Below are positions 34,470 through 43,197 of a DNA stretch of 61,321 nt, piece after piece. The translations under genes and the position numbers were made by a program. The DNA comes from Lysobacteraceae bacterium (lineage in GTDB: Bacteria; Pseudomonadota; Gammaproteobacteria; Xanthomonadales; Rhodanobacteraceae), in the NCBI GenBank assembly GCA_028871555.1, contig JAGWNA010000012.1, positions 1 to 61,321 on the forward strand, read 5' to 3'. Within the stretch, counting starts at the first letter, position 1. Each line of letters opens with the position of its first letter. The notes beneath the pieces are model-generated. The model had not been told where the DNA came from, searched no databases, and worked only from the letters and a program-made list of their open reading frames with translations.

Positions 34470-37400
34470 TCGCCGCCATCATCCGCTGGTCGCTCGGGAA
34501 CCGCGGCTTCGTCCTGCTGGGACTGGCTTTCGTGGTCCTCGGCGGCCTGTATGCGATGCGGAATACGCCGGTGGACGCGATCCCCGACCTGTCCGACGTG
34601 CAGGTGATCGTCAAGACACCGTATCCCGGCCAGGCGCCGCAGGTGGTGCAGGACCAGGTTACCTATCCGCTGGAGACCGCAATGCTGGCGGTGCCGGGCG
34701 CGACGGTCGTGCGTGGCTATTCATTCTTCGGCGATTCGTATGTCTACATCATCTTCAAGGATGGCACCGACCTCTACTGGGCGCGTTCGCGCGTGCTGGA
34801 GTACCTCGACCAGGTCGCCGGCACCTTGCCGCCCGAAGCGAAGCCCAGCCTGGGCCCCGACGCCACCGGCGTGGGCTGGGTCTACGAGTACGCGCTGGTG
34901 GACAAGACCGGCAAGCATGATCTGGCCCAGTTGACCAGCCTGCAGGACTGGTTCCTGAAGTACCAGCTGCAGACCGTGCCGGGGGTGGCCGAGGTGGCCA
35001 CGGCCGGCGGCATGGTGAAGCAGTACCAGGTGGTGGTGGACCCGGACAAGCTGCGCGCCTACGGCCTCACGCTGGAACACGTGAAGAAGGCGATCCGGAA
35101 CGCCAATCGGGAAACCGGCGGCGCGGTGGTCGAGCTGGCGGAAGCGGAGTACATGGTCCGTGCCAGCGGCTACATCAAGAGCATCAAGGATCTGCTGCAG
35201 GTGCCGTTGAAGGTCGACGCGAACGGCACCCCGGTGCAGCTCAAGGATGTGGCCGACGTACGGATCGGCCCGCAGATCCGCCGTGGGGTCACCGAGCTCA
35301 ACGGCCAGGGCGAGGCGGTCGGCGGCGTCATCGTGATGCGCTATGGCGAAAATGCGCAAAAGGTCATCGATGGCGTCAAGGCCAGGCTGGCATCACTGAA
35401 GGGCAGCCTGCCGGCCGGCGTGCAGATCGTGCCGACCTACGACCGTTCCCGATTGATCCAGGCTGCCATCACCAACCTGCGCGAGAAACTTTTCGAGGAG
35501 TTCCTCGTGGTGACGCTGGTGTGCATCGTGTTCCTGTTCCATTTCCGCTCGGCCATGGTGGCGGTGGTGAGCTTGCCGATCGGCATCCTGATGGCCTTCA
35601 TCGTCATGCATCTGCAAGGCCTGAACGCCAACATCATGTCGCTGGGCGGCATCGCGATCGCGATCGGCGCGATGATCGATGGCGCCATCGTGATGATCGA
35701 GAACCTGCACAAGCACATGGAGCGGGAGCCGGCCACCGCGGCCAACCGGTGGCAAATGGTGGCCGATGCGACGGCCGAGGTCGGCCCGTCGCTGTTCTTT
35801 TCGCTGGTGATCATTGCGGTGTCGTTCATGCCCGTATTCACGCTGGGCGAGCAGGCGGGCCGCATGTTCAAGCCGCTGGCATACACCAAGACCTACTCGA
35901 TGGCGGCGGCGGCGCTGCTGTCCATCACCCTGGTGCCGGTGCTGATGGGCTACTTCATTCGCGGCCGGATCACCCCTGAGCATGCCAACCCGGTCAACCG
36001 GCTGTTGACCAGGCTTTATCGCCCGCTGGTGGATGGTGTCGTGCGCAGGCCCTGGAGGGTCGTGCTGGCCAGTGCGGTCGTGGTGCTGATCAGCATCTGG
36101 CCTGCCATGCGACTGGGCTCGGAGTTCATCCCGCCGCTGGACGAGGGCGATCTGCTGTACATGCCTTCGGCGCGTCCCGGCGTCTCCGCGGACAAGGCAG
36201 GGCAACTGCTGCAACAGACCGACAGGCTGATCATGAGCGTGCCGGAAGTGAAATCCGTCTTCGGCAAGATGGGCCGCGCGCGCACGGCAACCGATCCGGC
36301 CCCGCTGTCGATGGATGAAGCCATCATCCAGTTCAAGCCGCAGTCCGAATGGCGCCCTGGCGTTACCCGGGCCGACATCCGGCAGGAACTGGAGCAGCGG
36401 GTCCAACTGGCGGGATTGACCAATGTCTGGGTCATGCCGATCAAGAACCGCATCGACATGCTCTCCACCGGCATCAAGACGCCGGTCGGGATCAAGGTCG
36501 GCGGACCCGACCTGCAGGTAATCCAGCAGGTCGGCGCGCAGCTGGAGAAAATCCTCCCGCAGGTGCGCGGCACGGTGTCGGTGTACTCCGAGCGGCCGGC
36601 GGCCGGCGGCCGCTACATCGATATCGACATCGACCGCGGCAGGGCGGCCCGGCTCGGGCTCAACATTGCCGACGTGCAGGATGTGGTGCGCACCGCCATC
36701 GGCGGCATGAACGTCACCGAGACGGTGGAGGGGCTGGAACGCTACCCTGTCAATCTGCGCTATCCGAGCGACTGGCGCAATTCGGTGGCGAGCCTGCGGC
36801 AGCTGCCGATCGTCACCGCCCGCGATGACCATGTGGTGCTGGGCGACGTGGCGAACGTCCGCATCGAGGACGGCCCGCCGATGATCAAGAGCGAGGCAGC
36901 CCAACTCACCGGCTGGACCTATGTCGACATCGCCAAGCGCGACGTCGGATCCTACGTGGCCGAAGCGCGGAAACTGGTGGCGAGCCAGGTCAAGTTGCCG
37001 CCCGGCTACTCGTTGACCTGGTCCGGGCAATACGAATACATGCAGAAGGCCGACAAGAATCTGGCCCTGGTGGTGCCGGTGACCATCGCATTGATCGCCC
37101 TGTTGCTGTATCTGGCATTCCGCCGTATCTCCCATGTCCTGATCATCATGGGCACCTTGCCGATGGCATTGGCCGGCAGTGTCTGGCTGCTGTACCTGCT
37201 GGGCTACAACATGTCCGTGGCGGTCGCGGTGGGCCTGATCGCGCTGGCCGGGGTGACCACGGAAGTCGGTGTGGTCCTGATCGTCTACCTGGATCAATCC
37301 GTCGCGCACTATCAGGAAAAGTGCATGGCGATGGAACTGCCGCCGAGCTTCGACGGTCTGCGCGGTGCGGTGCGCGATGGCGCCCTGCTGCGTTTGCGGC

Positions 37401-37609
37401 CCATCGTGATGACCGCGGCGGCGATCATCTCGGGCCTGCTGCCGGTGATGTTCGGCGCCGGCACCGGGTCGCAAGTGATGCGCCGCATCGCCGCACCGAT
37501 GGTCGGCGGCATGATCAGCGCCTTGATCCTGACCATGCTGGTGCTTCCGGCCGTCTACTTGCTGTGGGAGTGGCGGCAACTGCGAAAACAGGTCGACTCG
37601 ACCCGTTGA
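34466..37609 (+). CDS. cusA: CusA-type heavy-metal RND efflux transporter
   Basis: Inner membrane proton-driven exporter, 1047 aa with 12 expected membrane segments. The start MIAAIIRWSLGNRGFVLLG overlaps cusB in ATGA. HME-RND signatures include NTPVDAIPDLSDVQVIVKT, MSLGGIAIAIGAMIDGAIVM with the proton-relay Asp in helix 4, and GSEFIPPLDEGDLLYMPSA. The periplasmic cleft stretch TNVWVMPIKNRIDMLSTGIK contains Met residues where CusA has its metal site. This favours monovalent Cu/Ag over Zn/Co/Cd (CzcA type), though only assays can settle it. Confidence 0.94.
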   Translation: MIAAIIRWSLGNRGFVLLGLAFVVLGGLYAMRNTPVDAIPDLSDVQVIVKTPYPGQAPQVVQDQVTYPLETAMLAVPGATVVRGYSFFGDSYVYIIFKDGTDLYWARSRVLEYLDQVAGTLPPEAKPSLGPDATGVGWVYEYALVDKTGKHDLAQLTSLQDWFLKYQLQTVPGVAEVATAGGMVKQYQVVVDPDKLRAYGLTLEHVKKAIRNANRETGGAVVELAEAEYMVRASGYIKSIKDLLQVPLKVDANGTPVQLKDVADVRIGPQIRRGVTELNGQGEAVGGVIVMRYGENAQKVIDGVKARLASLKGSLPAGVQIVPTYDRSRLIQAAITNLREKLFEEFLVVTLVCIVFLFHFRSAMVAVVSLPIGILMAFIVMHLQGLNANIMSLGGIAIAIGAMIDGAIVMIENLHKHMEREPATAANRWQMVADATAEVGPSLFFSLVIIAVSFMPVFTLGEQAGRMFKPLAYTKTYSMAAAALLSITLVPVLMGYFIRGRITPEHANPVNRLLTRLYRPLVDGVVRRPWRVVLASAVVVLISIWPAMRLGSEFIPPLDEGDLLYMPSARPGVSADKAGQLLQQTDRLIMSVPEVKSVFGKMGRARTATDPAPLSMDEAIIQFKPQSEWRPGVTRADIRQELEQRVQLAGLTNVWVMPIKNRIDMLSTGIKTPVGIKVGGPDLQVIQQVGAQLEKILPQVRGTVSVYSERPAAGGRYIDIDIDRGRAARLGLNIADVQDVVRTAIGGMNVTETVEGLERYPVNLRYPSDWRNSVASLRQLPIVTARDDHVVLGDVANVRIEDGPPMIKSEAAQLTGWTYVDIAKRDVGSYVAEARKLVASQVKLPPGYSLTWSGQYEYMQKADKNLALVVPVTIALIALLLYLAFRRISHVLIIMGTLPMALAGSVWLLYLLGYNMSVAVAVGLIALAGVTTEVGVVLIVYLDQSVAHYQEKCMAMELPPSFDGLRGAVRDGALLRLRPIVMTAAAIISGLLPVMFGAGTGSQVMRRIAAPMVGGMISALILTMLVLPAVYLLWEWRQLRKQVDSTR

Positions 37610-37926
37610 TGCCATTGCGCCGGCACGGGACGCGCTTGGGGCTCACGGAATTTCCGGGAGCCCGGGAGGATCGAAATGAAGTGCCGGAAGATGATGCCGA
37701 GGCGGGAAGGAGTGATGAACCGGTACAGTCCGAGCAAGGTCTGTCGATGTCACAGTGCTCATCGTGCAGGCCATGTATGGAACATCCGTCGAATGCGTGG
37801 CCGCAACCGCTTGCCGATGCGTTTTTCCGGACGGGGATGGGGACGATGCACGACCCCGGCCCTGTCGGGCAGCCTGAGCGCCGACACCTGGCGGTTTGCG
37901 CCCATCGACGGCAGCCGGAGCGGCGC
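37610..37926. other. No recognisable gene after cusA
   Basis: The 317 bases between cusA and the convergent methyltransferase gene hold several short open frames on both strands, none with protein-like composition, a good ribosome site or a family match. I see no terminator hairpin with a T-run. It may be decayed coding sequence, but nothing in it can be identified. Confidence 0.5.
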
Positions 37927-38541
37927 TCAGGCCATGCGGAAATGGCAGTAGACGAACTGCTGCGTGGTATCGAACGGGGTGCGATGCAGTTCGGTAGCGT
38001 GTTCGATCAGCGCGAAACGCGGGCCGAGCTCACGTTGCAATGACAAGGCGTCGTAGCGCACGGTGTCCAGTCCGCTGCACTTGCCGGGCCCCTGCGGGCC
38101 GAACGTGGCGATGATGGCGTGGCCGCCCGGTTTCAGCGCACGGGTGAGCTGCTCGACGTAGCGCGCCCGCTGCCCGGCGCCGGTGAGGAAATGGAACAGA
38201 GCGCGATCGTGCCAGAGGTCGAAGCGCTGCGCGGGCAGCGTCGCCTGCAGGATGTCGTCGGCCAGCCACGTCACTTGCGCCGCGGCGGCACCGAGGCGCT
38301 TGTGCGCCACCGCGATGGCCGCGGGCGAGATGTCGAGCACGCTGAGCTGCCGATAGCCGCGGGCCAGCAGATCGTCGACCAGCGTCGCCTCGCCGCCGCC
38401 GATGTCGACGATGCCGGCATCGCGATCCGGCACCGCCCGCTCGATCATCGCCAGCGAGGTCTCCAGGTGCGGGCGATACCAGCTGACCGCGTCGGCGGCC
38501 TTGGTTTGGTAGACCGTTTCCCAATGTTGCCTGCTGACCAT
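37927..38541 (-). CDS. Class I SAM-dependent methyltransferase
   Basis: A 204-aa protein starting MVSRQHWETVYQTKAADAVS. It has the SAM-binding motif I in IVDIGGGEATLVDDLL, the acidic motif SVLDISPAAIAVA, and TRALKPGGHAIIATFGP. This matches the common methyltransferase domain found in small-molecule or thiopurine/tellurite-type enzymes; the target is unknown. It lies 13 bases after the His-rich EamA permease gene on the same strand and is likely cotranscribed. The open frame upstream to 38757 encodes only the shadow of that permease's His-rich tail. Confidence 0.85.
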   Translation of the reverse strand: MVSRQHWETVYQTKAADAVSWYRPHLETSLAMIERAVPDRDAGIVDIGGGEATLVDDLLARGYRQLSVLDISPAAIAVAHKRLGAAAAQVTWLADDILQATLPAQRFDLWHDRALFHFLTGAGQRARYVEQLTRALKPGGHAIIATFGPQGPGKCSGLDTVRYDALSLQRELGPRFALIEHATELHRTPFDTTQQFVYCHFRMA

Positions 38542-38554
38542 GATGGGCTCCTCC

Positions 38555-39625
38555 TCACGGATGCCGGTGGCGATGATGGCTGTCCGGATAATGCGGGTGG
38601 CTGTGCACGAGCGGCGCGTGCACATGCGGATGCGTGTGCGGCTCCGTGCCGTCCCACGGGAAATCGTGCGTGTGCCGGTGATGCTCGTCGTGGCGATGGC
38701 GGTGATTGTGCGCCAGCGCCTCGTGCGTGTGTTCGTGCACATGCCGTTCGCTGACATGCAGCCACACGCCCAGCGCCATCAGCGCGCCGGCCAGCCAGAA
38801 GGTAACGCCGGGATGTTCGGCGAACAGCAGCAGCGACAACGCCGCGCCGACGAACGGCGCGGTGGAGAAATACGCGCCGGTGCGCGCCGTGCCCAGGCGG
38901 CGCAGGGCCAGCACGAACAGCACCAGGCTCACGCCGTAACCGGCGAAACCGAGCAGCCCGGTGGCCAGCAGCGGCAGCGCGGCGGGGAGCCGGTAGCCGA
39001 TGAACATCGCAATGCCGACGTTGATCGTGCCGGCAACGCCGCCCTTGATCGCGGCAGTCTGCACCGGATCGCCACCGGCCACCGCGCGGGTGAGATTGTT
39101 GTCGATCGCCCAGCACAGGCAGGCGCCGGCGATCGCCAGCGCGCCCCACGGAAACGTCGCGCTCGCCGGGCGTTGCCAGGACAGCAGCACCGTGCCGGCG
39201 ACGATCGCCAGCATGCCGAGCAATATGCGGCGATCGACGTTCTCGTGGAACACCGCCCATGCCAGCACCGCCGTCAGCACCGCCTCCAGATTCAGCAGCA
39301 GCGAGGCGCTCGACGCCGGTGTCCGGGCCAGCCCCAGCACCAGCAGCAGCGGGCCGAGCACGCCGCCGAACAGCACCGCGCCGGCAAGCCACGGCAGGTC
39401 GCGGCGCATCAGCGGCGCTTCGGTCGCCGGCTGCCGGCGCATCTTCCGCAGCAGCATCCACGACGACAGGCCGATACCCGAGCCGGCATACAGCAGCCCG
39501 GCCAGCAGCACCGGCGCGATGCTGCCGGTGAGGATTTTCGCCAGCGGCGTGCTCAGCCCGAACAGCACGGCCGCGGCCAGCGCCTGCACGATGCCGCGGA
39601 CATGGTCTGGGTTCGTGTTCCGCAT
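38555..39625 (-). CDS. EamA-family permease with histidine-rich C-terminal tail
   Basis: A 356-aa drug/metabolite transporter with two EamA repeats, about ten membrane segments (residues 10-290). A tail of about 65 residues follows in which nearly every second residue is His (HVHEHTHEALAHNHRHRHDE, then HPHVHAPLVHSHPHYPDSHH). The tail is typical of metal-binding, metal-sensing or Ni/Co/Zn storage segments. The membrane part gives no metal-transport signature, so the substrate may be a metabolite or a metal chelate. It is followed by a methyltransferase gene and preceded by a second EamA gene. Confidence 0.88.
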   Translation of the reverse strand: MRNTNPDHVRGIVQALAAAVLFGLSTPLAKILTGSIAPVLLAGLLYAGSGIGLSSWMLLRKMRRQPATEAPLMRRDLPWLAGAVLFGGVLGPLLLVLGLARTPASSASLLLNLEAVLTAVLAWAVFHENVDRRILLGMLAIVAGTVLLSWQRPASATFPWGALAIAGACLCWAIDNNLTRAVAGGDPVQTAAIKGGVAGTINVGIAMFIGYRLPAALPLLATGLLGFAGYGVSLVLFVLALRRLGTARTGAYFSTAPFVGAALSLLLFAEHPGVTFWLAGALMALGVWLHVSERHVHEHTHEALAHNHRHRHDEHHRHTHDFPWDGTEPHTHPHVHAPLVHSHPHYPDSHHRHRHP

Positions 39626-39662
39626 CGGTGGCGTCTCCGGCAGCAGCGGCGCTTCGGCTTGA

Positions 39663-40592
39663 TCAGTCGATCATGCTGCGGCTTTCGGCCGTGCTCATCA
39701 ACTCGGGCTGCGCGGTGCTGCGGCGCTGGCGGTTCAACAACGGGTGGACGAATACGGCAGACAGGATCACCGCCACGCCGGCATAGAACCAGCCGTCCAG
39801 TTCGCGCTGCTCGCCCAGCAGCACGATCGCCAGCACGATCGCGTAGACCGGTTCCAGATTGGTCACCATCTGCGTGCCGAACGCGCTCAAGTGGCGCAGT
39901 GCCACCAGCGCCAGCGCGAACGGCAGCAAGGTGCAGCCGAACGACAGCGCCAGCAGCAGCCAGCTGTCATGCCGGTCCGGCAGCACGAAGGCGGCCCCGG
40001 CGTGCGGCAACAACGGCGCCAGTGCGGTGAGGAAAACCGTGCCGGTGCCCAGTTCGATGCAGGTCACCGTCAGCGGGTCGCCATGTTCCACCAGCCGCTT
40101 GTTGAGCGAGCCGAACAGCGCCACGAACAGCGCCGACAGCACGCCCACCGCGATGCCCAGACGCATGCCGTGCGGCACGCCGCCGACCACCATCGCCACG
40201 CCCGGCACCACCGCGGCGCCGATCAGCAGTTCGCGCGGGTCGAACCGGCGCCGCGCGATCCACGGTTCGATGAAGGCCAGGAACACCGGCCCCAGCGCGA
40301 TGCAGGTGGCGCCGACCGAGGCGTTGGACAACTTGATCGCCGCATAGAACGTCAGCCAGTGCAGCGACACCAGCACGCCGATGCCGGCATACGCCCAGCG
40401 CAAACGCGCCGGCATCGCGAACAGTCCGCGCCAGACCTTGGGCAGCAGCAGCAGCGTCGCCGTCACCAGCAGCGTGCGCCACCACACCAGCTGCAGGGCC
40501 GGCAGCGTGATCAGTTTGCCGAGGATCGCGGTGAAGCCCCACAGCAACACGCAGAAGTGAATCTGCAGACGGGCCTTGCTGACGGGTTGCAT
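39663..40592 (-). CDS. EamA-family (DMT) permease
   Basis: A 309-aa inner membrane protein of the drug/metabolite transporter superfamily, with two EamA halves. It starts MQPVSKARLQIHFCVLLWGF. Typical features are YAAIKLSNASVGATCIALGP and LSAFGTQMVTNLEPVYAIVL in the two halves. Its close relatives are often annotated as amino-acid or metabolite exporters. It is only about 37 bases upstream of the His-rich permease gene on the same strand. The substrate is unknown. The upstream open frame to 40676 is rejected because it is not membrane-like. Confidence 0.88.
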   Translation of the reverse strand: MQPVSKARLQIHFCVLLWGFTAILGKLITLPALQLVWWRTLLVTATLLLLPKVWRGLFAMPARLRWAYAGIGVLVSLHWLTFYAAIKLSNASVGATCIALGPVFLAFIEPWIARRRFDPRELLIGAAVVPGVAMVVGGVPHGMRLGIAVGVLSALFVALFGSLNKRLVEHGDPLTVTCIELGTGTVFLTALAPLLPHAGAAFVLPDRHDSWLLLALSFGCTLLPFALALVALRHLSAFGTQMVTNLEPVYAIVLAIVLLGEQRELDGWFYAGVAVILSAVFVHPLLNRQRRSTAQPELMSTAESRSMID

Positions 40593-40706
40593 GCGGGTTC
40601 GCAGAGGTGGGGGGACGGCGCATTCTAGCGCCCGCTCCGGCGCGAGAGCAGCGCCGGCAATGCATGCCGCGTGCACGTTCGCCGGCGATTCCCGGGGGGC
40701 GCTGCG

Positions 40707-41300
40707 TCAAGCCGCGACCAGCTCGCGCTGGCGGCGGTCGATCCGGTACACCGAGGCCGGCGGCAGGTTGAACAACGCGCTGCCGATGCGCACCGCCTTG
40801 AGGTCGAGTTGTTCCAGCAATTGTCGTGGCAACGGGCAGCGTGGGCCGTAGGTGAACTGATAGAACGCACCGTCGGCATGCAATTGCCGCTCGAACACGC
40901 CGCGGATGATGGCCGCGACCTGGCCCGCCGGCATCGAAAGCAGCGGCAGCCCGCTGATCACCGAGCTGGCCCGCTCATCGCCGAACAGCGGCAGGGCCGT
41001 GCCCAGCTGCGCGGCGTCCATGCTCAGCACCTGGGTATCCGGATAGCGCTGCGTCAGGGCCTGGGCGAAAACCGGGTCGGTTTCGACCAGTGCCAGCCGA
41101 TGGGTCGGCAACCCGCGTGCGAGCAGCGCCCGGGTGAATACGCCGGTACCGGGGCCCAATTCGATCACCGGGCCATCACAGTGGCCGACATGCGAGGTCA
41201 TCAGGCGCGTCAGCGAAGGCCCCGATGGGGCCAGTGCGCCAATGCTGCGGGGAGCCCGCAGCCAGGCGCGCCAAAAGTTCAGGATGTCGCTCAAAGACAT
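40707..41300 (-). CDS. Phospholipid N-methyltransferase-like protein
   Basis: A 197-aa class I methyltransferase starting MSLSDILNFWRAWLRAPRSI. The SAM motif is VIELGPGTGVFTRALL, followed by LALVETDPVFAQAL and a hydrophobic loop VISGLPLLSMPAG. RAPRSIGALAPSGPSLTRLM is the N-terminal hallmark of the PmtA/KsgA-related phospholipid methyltransferases and their relatives. Methylation of phosphatidylethanolamine is plausible but unproven; an rRNA or small-molecule substrate is possible. It stands alone between the EamA permease and cyclophilin genes. Confidence 0.78.
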   Translation of the reverse strand: MSLSDILNFWRAWLRAPRSIGALAPSGPSLTRLMTSHVGHCDGPVIELGPGTGVFTRALLARGLPTHRLALVETDPVFAQALTQRYPDTQVLSMDAAQLGTALPLFGDERASSVISGLPLLSMPAGQVAAIIRGVFERQLHADGAFYQFTYGPRCPLPRQLLEQLDLKAVRIGSALFNLPPASVYRIDRRQRELVAA

Positions 41301-41434
41301 GGGAGTTTCCGGCTCGACGCGTGACAGGGCGCGCACGGACACGCGCGCATGCCACCCAAGTTACCGGGAGTGGATGAATAAAATGTTTTTCCGGGGGCGC
41401 CAATGCGTCGACGGCAGGATGGTCTTGCTGCTAC

Positions 41435-42385
41435 TCACGGCTTGCCGCTGGCTGCGGAATTTTCCTCGCGCGCCGGCACGGCGATGCTGCACAGGTCGAT
41501 CCTGCCGGCCGGCACCGCATAGAACGCATCGTGGCGATTGCGCTGGGCCTCGATCAGCGCGGCAAAGGTGGGGCTGTCGGTGCGCAGCACCTGCACGGCG
41601 GGCCGCTGCGCCACAGGCAGATCCGCGGCCAGCCGTACCGACGCGATCGCCGTGCGCCGCGCCGGCGTGGCATAGAAACCCATCGGTCCCTTGCCGCGCG
41701 GCAACCCGGACAGCAGCGGCATGCCCTCGATCACGCGACCGGCCACCGCAAGATTCCGGTCCAGCCGGCGCGGCGCCTGGCCGATCACCGCATACAGCGC
41801 ACTGCCGTTGCCGCTGTCCGGAGGGTTGTCGCGGCCAACGCCGACCATGCCGTAGCAGTGCACAAGCCATTCCTGCCCGGCGGCGCGGTTGCGCGCCACT
41901 GGAAAACCCTCGGAGAAACCCACCTCGGGCGCGTACATGTCGCCGTCGGGCAGCCGCGTGAACGGCAGCTTCGCATCGAACGGGCGGGTGAATTCCGGCG
42001 GCAGCGTGGCGTGCGCCTTGCCCAGCGATCGCAGCTTCGCCTCGTCGCCGCCGTCATCGCCGGCCGGATCGTCCCACTGCGTCACGAAGTTGTCCTGCAC
42101 CCGCACGATCGCCAGCCCGTCGAAATAATGCTGGCGCACCAGGGTACGGATGTTTGCCGCGTGCAGTGGAGTGAAATCCGGCGCCAGCTCGATCAGCACC
42201 CGTCCGTCGGGCAATTGCATCACCAGCAGGTTGCGCGGATCGGGCGTGCGCCATTCGGCGGCTTTGGAAGCGGCCAGCAGTTGGGCCGCGCTCGGCGTCG
42301 GCGTGGCCTTGCCTGGCGCGGCAAATGCAGGCAAGGCCAGGAGGCAGCCGGTCAGCACGGTGGTGAGAAGGTGACGGTGCATCAT
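41435..42385 (-). CDS. Exported cyclophilin-type peptidyl-prolyl isomerase
   Basis: A 316-aa protein with a signal peptide (MMHRHLLTTVLTGCLLALPA, cleavage after AFA). Cyclophilin-like segments include LVMQLPDGRVLIELAPDF, RQHYFDGLAIVRVQDNFVTQ, GMVGVGRDNPPDSGNGSALY and IGQAPRRLDRNLAVAGRVIE. Acting in the periplasm, it would speed proline isomerisation during folding of exported proteins. It is larger than E. coli PpiA, with a C-terminal extension rich in Ala and Arg. Two adjacent ATGs (42385 and 42382) could serve as start. Confidence 0.87.
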   Translation of the reverse strand: MMHRHLLTTVLTGCLLALPAFAAPGKATPTPSAAQLLAASKAAEWRTPDPRNLLVMQLPDGRVLIELAPDFTPLHAANIRTLVRQHYFDGLAIVRVQDNFVTQWDDPAGDDGGDEAKLRSLGKAHATLPPEFTRPFDAKLPFTRLPDGDMYAPEVGFSEGFPVARNRAAGQEWLVHCYGMVGVGRDNPPDSGNGSALYAVIGQAPRRLDRNLAVAGRVIEGMPLLSGLPRGKGPMGFYATPARRTAIASVRLAADLPVAQRPAVQVLRTDSPTFAALIEAQRNRHDAFYAVPAGRIDLCSIAVPAREENSAASGKP

Positions 42386-42693
42386 GGATGTTCCCTTCGA
42401 TCGACAGATCGGCCACGGGCAACTTAGCAGATGGGCAGCCCGAAAACCCGCCCTGTCCCGTGAGAGCCGAGCGCGCTCCGGGCGCTCGCATGGCTTGCGT
42501 CGGAGCAAACGGATTTTGCTTGCCGTTCACCGCGACCGCAGCTTCAGTCAAGTCCCGATGAGGCAGCTGGTGCGACAATCGTGCTCGCATTGGTGATGCG
42601 CGGAGTGGCAGTATAAGATGCAGCCTTGATGCCCCGGCACCACCCGTGTCAGTTGCCGGCTGAGGGTGAATCCTTTTGCCTGATACCGGACTC

Positions 42694-42699
42694 TATAAT
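42694..42699 (+). promoter_or_regulatory. TATAAT box before the inverted-repeat element
   Basis: A perfect -10 hexamer in a GC-rich genome, 16 bases before the inverted repeat at 42715. The best -35 candidate with a 17-bp spacer is TCCTTT at 42671, which is weak. It reads toward the HD-GYP gene, 500 bases away. Confidence 0.3.
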
Positions 42700-42714
42700 G
42701 TGAGGTGTATGGCC

Positions 42715-42801
42715 CGAATGGCACTTGCTTGAGCGTAAGTCATCCCCGCGAAAGCGGGAATGACGGAAAGCGAGGCTTCACGCTCAAGCAAGTGCCATTC
42801 G
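42715..42801. repeat. Nested inverted-repeat (MITE-like) element
   Basis: Perfect 22-bp terminal repeats, CGAATGGCACTTGCTTGAGC plus two bases and its reverse complement, lie at 42715-42736 and 42780-42801. Between them sits a REP-like hairpin GTCATCCCCGC/GCGGGAATGAC (42739-42763). No transposase is encoded. A solo copy of one terminus occurs at 29804-29820. Confidence 0.85.
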
Positions 42802-43197
42802 TGTACGACCCCATGCATCGGGGCCGGTACGTCATGCAGTCAGATCTGCTGATGAAAATCATCGTTGGGCAGCGCGCTGTGTGCGGGACGTCATGTCTGC
42901 GCAGGTTGCACCCGATGATCGCCATGAGCGTCAGCGTGCATGCGCGTTGATCCGGCGGGTTGCCCGATGATGTTCGGCAAGGACGCCAGATTGAACGGCC
43001 GGGGGGCCGTCTCATCGATTTCAAGCATCGCCTTGACAGGGACGTTAGTGCGTGGGGTTTTTTTTCGAACCCCTGTAGTACGAGCGCAATCAACGGGCTC
43101 CCTCGACGATTGCGTGTCGTACCTGGCGGCACGAGCCAAGGCCATTCTGCGGTCAGCACGATTTGCCGGTCGGACCTTTTCCAGGGGTGATTGCAGC

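Larger units (their letters stand above)
42386..43197. other. 812-bp spacer with promoter-like box and inverted-repeat element
   Basis: The region between the divergent cyclophilin and HD-GYP genes contains no convincing gene. A perfect TATAAT stands at 42694-42699 with only a weak -35, and a TATAAG at about 42614. An inverted-repeat element occupies 42715-42801. A G/C-rich palindromic stretch and a T-run (GGGGTTTTTTTTCGAACCCC) lie near 43055. A reading frame runs in from 42940 to the HD-GYP start, but its residues are not protein-like. Confidence 0.5.

Noticed and set aside
35393..37615. A 740-codon open frame on the minus strand opposite cusA.
   Set aside because: Its His/Gln/Arg/Asp-rich composition is an antisense shadow of the clearly coding cusA; no family resemblance.
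37676..37951. A 91-codon plus-strand frame after cusA.
   Set aside because: Its residues are mostly Arg/Gly/Ser without a plausible fold, it has no convincing ribosome site, and it runs into the convergent methyltransferase gene.
42940..43197. An 86-residue N-terminal extension of the HD-GYP protein.
   Set aside because: The residues have no domain-like pattern, and the conserved protein starts naturally at MNVIKQLSHW (43198).
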